The notes beneath the pieces were generated by a model. That model was not told the origin of the DNA. It saw nothing but the letters and a program-made list of their open reading frames with translations, and ran no database searches. From assembly GCA_029250925.1 (NCBI GenBank), contig JAQXEH010000049.1, positions 1 to 64,000 on the forward strand: a stretch of DNA of 64,000 nucleotides, read 5' to 3'. The position numbers and the translations under genes are program-made. This DNA is from Hellea sp. (lineage in GTDB: Bacteria; Pseudomonadota; Alphaproteobacteria; Caulobacterales; Maricaulaceae). Shown piece after piece: positions 62,461-64,000 of the stretch. Positions within the stretch are counted from its first letter, which is position 1. Each line of letters starts with the position of its first letter.

Positions 62461-64000
62461 TTAATCTTTTGCTAATTTAATAGCGCGGTCCCGGAGGGAT
62501 TTTTTTTGAATTTTACCTGTTGCAGTAAGCGGCAACTCACCAAAAATAACTTTCTTAGGTCGCTTAAAACGAGCCATTTTATCTAAACAAAAGTCAATAA
62601 TTTCAATTTCAGTGGTAATCTCCTCTTTTGTTAACTCAACAAATGCGCAAGGAACTTCACCCCATTTCTTATCAGGCATTGCAACAACAGCTACTTCATT
62701 TACAGATGGATGCATATGGATTACTTTTTCTATCTCCACAGATGAGATATTTTCTCCTCCAGAAATAATTATGTCTTTAGCTCTATCCTTTAGCTCAATA
62801 TATCCATCTGAGTGAATCACTCCAAGATCACCTGATCCGAAATATCCTGACTTAAACGCCTGTGCAGTTGCTTCTTTATCCTTAAGATAACCCTTCATAA
62901 CTGTATTTCCCCGTATAAATATCTCACCCATAGTTTCTCCGTCATGCGGCACAGGTAAACCAAGGTCATCAATAACCTTAACTTCTTCTGTCATGCTAAA
63001 TCGAACGCCTTGACGAGATTTCAAACTCGCTTGTTCAGTTATGGTCTTTTCAGACCAATCATCCTGTTGAGCGGACAGAAGAATATGACCATATGTTTCT
63101 GTTAATCCATAAACGTGACTAACATTAAAATTAAATTTAGACATCTCCTCAAGAACACTGGCGGGAGGCGGGGCTCCTGCGGTCATTACTTCAACAGTAT
63201 TATTAAATATAATTTGTTGTTCTTTTGGCGCATTAGCTAACATATTCAATACAATAGGCGCTCCTCCAAAATGAGTAACATTATGCTTTTCTATAAGTTT
63301 AAAAACTTTCTCAGGTTTAAATGCCCGCAAACAAATAGTAGTTCCCGCCATTAATGTAATAGTCCAAACATGCCCCCAACCATTACAATGAAACATAGGT
63401 ACAGTGTATAAATATTGAGGGTGCATAGGAAGACCCCATGAAGCTGCAGTACCCATGCTCATAAGAAAAGAGCCACGATGGTGATATACAACTCCTTTAG
63501 GGCGACCTGTTGTGCCTGAGGTGTAATTTAATGAAAGTGCTTGCCACTCATCATCTACAGTGAAACAAGAATTACCTTCATAATTATAGTCCAGGAGGTC
63601 AGCGTATGGGGTAAATACTTTTGGTAATTCAGGCTTATTTAAAGCTTCTGGATCATCGATTATAACAATTTCAGGTTTAGTCTTGCAAATTAACAAAGCC
63701 TCTTTCAGGATAGGCCATAACTCTCTATCCACTATAAACAATTTACTTTCAGCATGGTCTATTATGTATCCAACTGTGTTAGCATCCAAACGTGTATTAA
63801 TTGTGTTTAGCACAGCTCCAGACATTGGAACAGCATAATGGGCTTCAAACATTTCAGGCGTGTTAAATGTTAGTAGAGATACAGTATCACTTTTGCCTAT
63901 ACCTCTGGACTTAAGGTAAGCCGCTATACTTAAGCATCGTTTACGTACCTCTTCCCAATTATATTTAATATCATTATAAATTATTGCAGGTCTGTCCGGA
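62461..64000 (-). CDS. Acyl-CoA synthetase, incomplete at the right edge
   Basis: The frame is open to base 64000, so about 512 residues of an ANL ligase are visible and the start lies outside. The visible N-terminal part begins PDRPAIIYNDIKYNWEEV and includes EAHYAVPMSGAVLNTINTRL, then LNYTSGTTGRPKGVVYHHRG, VYGLTETYGH and, near the end, LKDRAKDIIISGGENIS with LPLTATGKIQKKSLRD. This branch includes medium-chain and methylmercaptopropionate (DmdB-like) CoA ligases, but the substrate cannot be read from motifs. It heads a ligase-thiolase-ligase-receptor series. Confidence 0.9.
   Translation of the reverse strand, partial: PDRPAIIYNDIKYNWEEVRKRCLSIAAYLKSRGIGKSDTVSLLTFNTPEMFEAHYAVPMSGAVLNTINTRLDANTVGYIIDHAESKLFIVDRELWPILKEALLICKTKPEIVIIDDPEALNKPELPKVFTPYADLLDYNYEGNSCFTVDDEWQALSLNYTSGTTGRPKGVVYHHRGSFLMSMGTAASWGLPMHPQYLYTVPMFHCNGWGHVWTITLMAGTTICLRAFKPEKVFKLIEKHNVTHFGGAPIVLNMLANAPKEQQIIFNNTVEVMTAGAPPPASVLEEMSKFNFNVSHVYGLTETYGHILLSAQQDDWSEKTITEQASLKSRQGVRFSMTEEVKVIDDLGLPVPHDGETMGEIFIRGNTVMKGYLKDKEATAQAFKSGYFGSGDLGVIHSDGYIELKDRAKDIIISGGENISSVEIEKVIHMHPSVNEVAVVAMPDKKWGEVPCAFVELTKEEITTEIEIIDFCLDKMARFKRPKKVIFGELPLTATGKIQKKSLRDRAIKLAKD

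Overview
The window reads as a piece of an AT-rich, free-living, probably marine alphaproteobacterial chromosome. Pointers are 5-aminolevulinate synthase beside hemB, a ubiquinol-cytochrome c chaperone next to bamE, plsX-fabH, the glyA-nrdR-rib-nusB-thiL block, a RibB with a decayed GTP cyclohydrolase domain, and TRAP, BCCT, sarcosine oxidase and TonB-receptor genes. No phage, IS element, CRISPR array or rRNA is visible. Coding density is very high and no gap between genes exceeds about 190 bases. The exact clade cannot be fixed from this sequence alone.

Layout. 1-3.4 kb: a gcdH fragment (minus), an AstA-like acyltransferase, a divergent Lrp-type regulator with a perfect 21-bp palindrome at its promoter, and a patatin phospholipase. 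3.4-6.6 kb: fabH, plsX and a ubiquinol-cytochrome c chaperone, divergent from bamE. 6.6-14 kb: a long minus-strand housekeeping run (hemA, glyA, nrdR, ribD reductase domain, ribE, ribB-X, ribH, nusB, thiL). Both ends of the riboflavin block are unusual: RibD has no deaminase domain and the GTP cyclohydrolase II part of RibB-X lacks its zinc cysteines. 14.1-25 kb: hemB, divergent from hemA over a twice-repeated 15-bp element, then a beta-hydroxyacid dehydrogenase, an SLC13 permease, the N-end-rule transferase bpt, a three-gene TRAP transporter and an M16 lipoprotein protease. 25-32 kb (minus): parC, a small DUF442 phosphatase/sulfurtransferase-like gene after tkt, and feoAB. tRNA-Phe(GAA) is at 32.15 kb.

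32.3-43.6 kb is a likely catabolic island for N-methylated or cyclic amino acids. soxBDAG (plus strand) meets tail-to-tail, with an overlap of genes, a tight minus-strand operon: Ldh-family reductase, aldehyde dehydrogenase, an M19-dipeptidase relative that has lost metal ligands, a 573-aa protein of unknown function and a DUF3726-like protein. This operon is the best candidate for an undescribed pathway.

43.6-64 kb is an accessory uptake and degradation region: a TPR-sulfotransferase, two TonB-dependent receptors, a BCCT transporter, a carotenoid-cleavage/lignostilbene-type dioxygenase, a nitronate monooxygenase-like protein, three thiolase-family proteins (two lacking a canonical catalytic cysteine), a tannase/feruloyl-esterase-like secreted enzyme and two acyl-CoA ligases. 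Together they suggest uptake, ester hydrolysis or oxidative cleavage, CoA activation and thiolytic breakdown of aromatic or isoprenoid-derived compounds. That is inferred from context, not shown.
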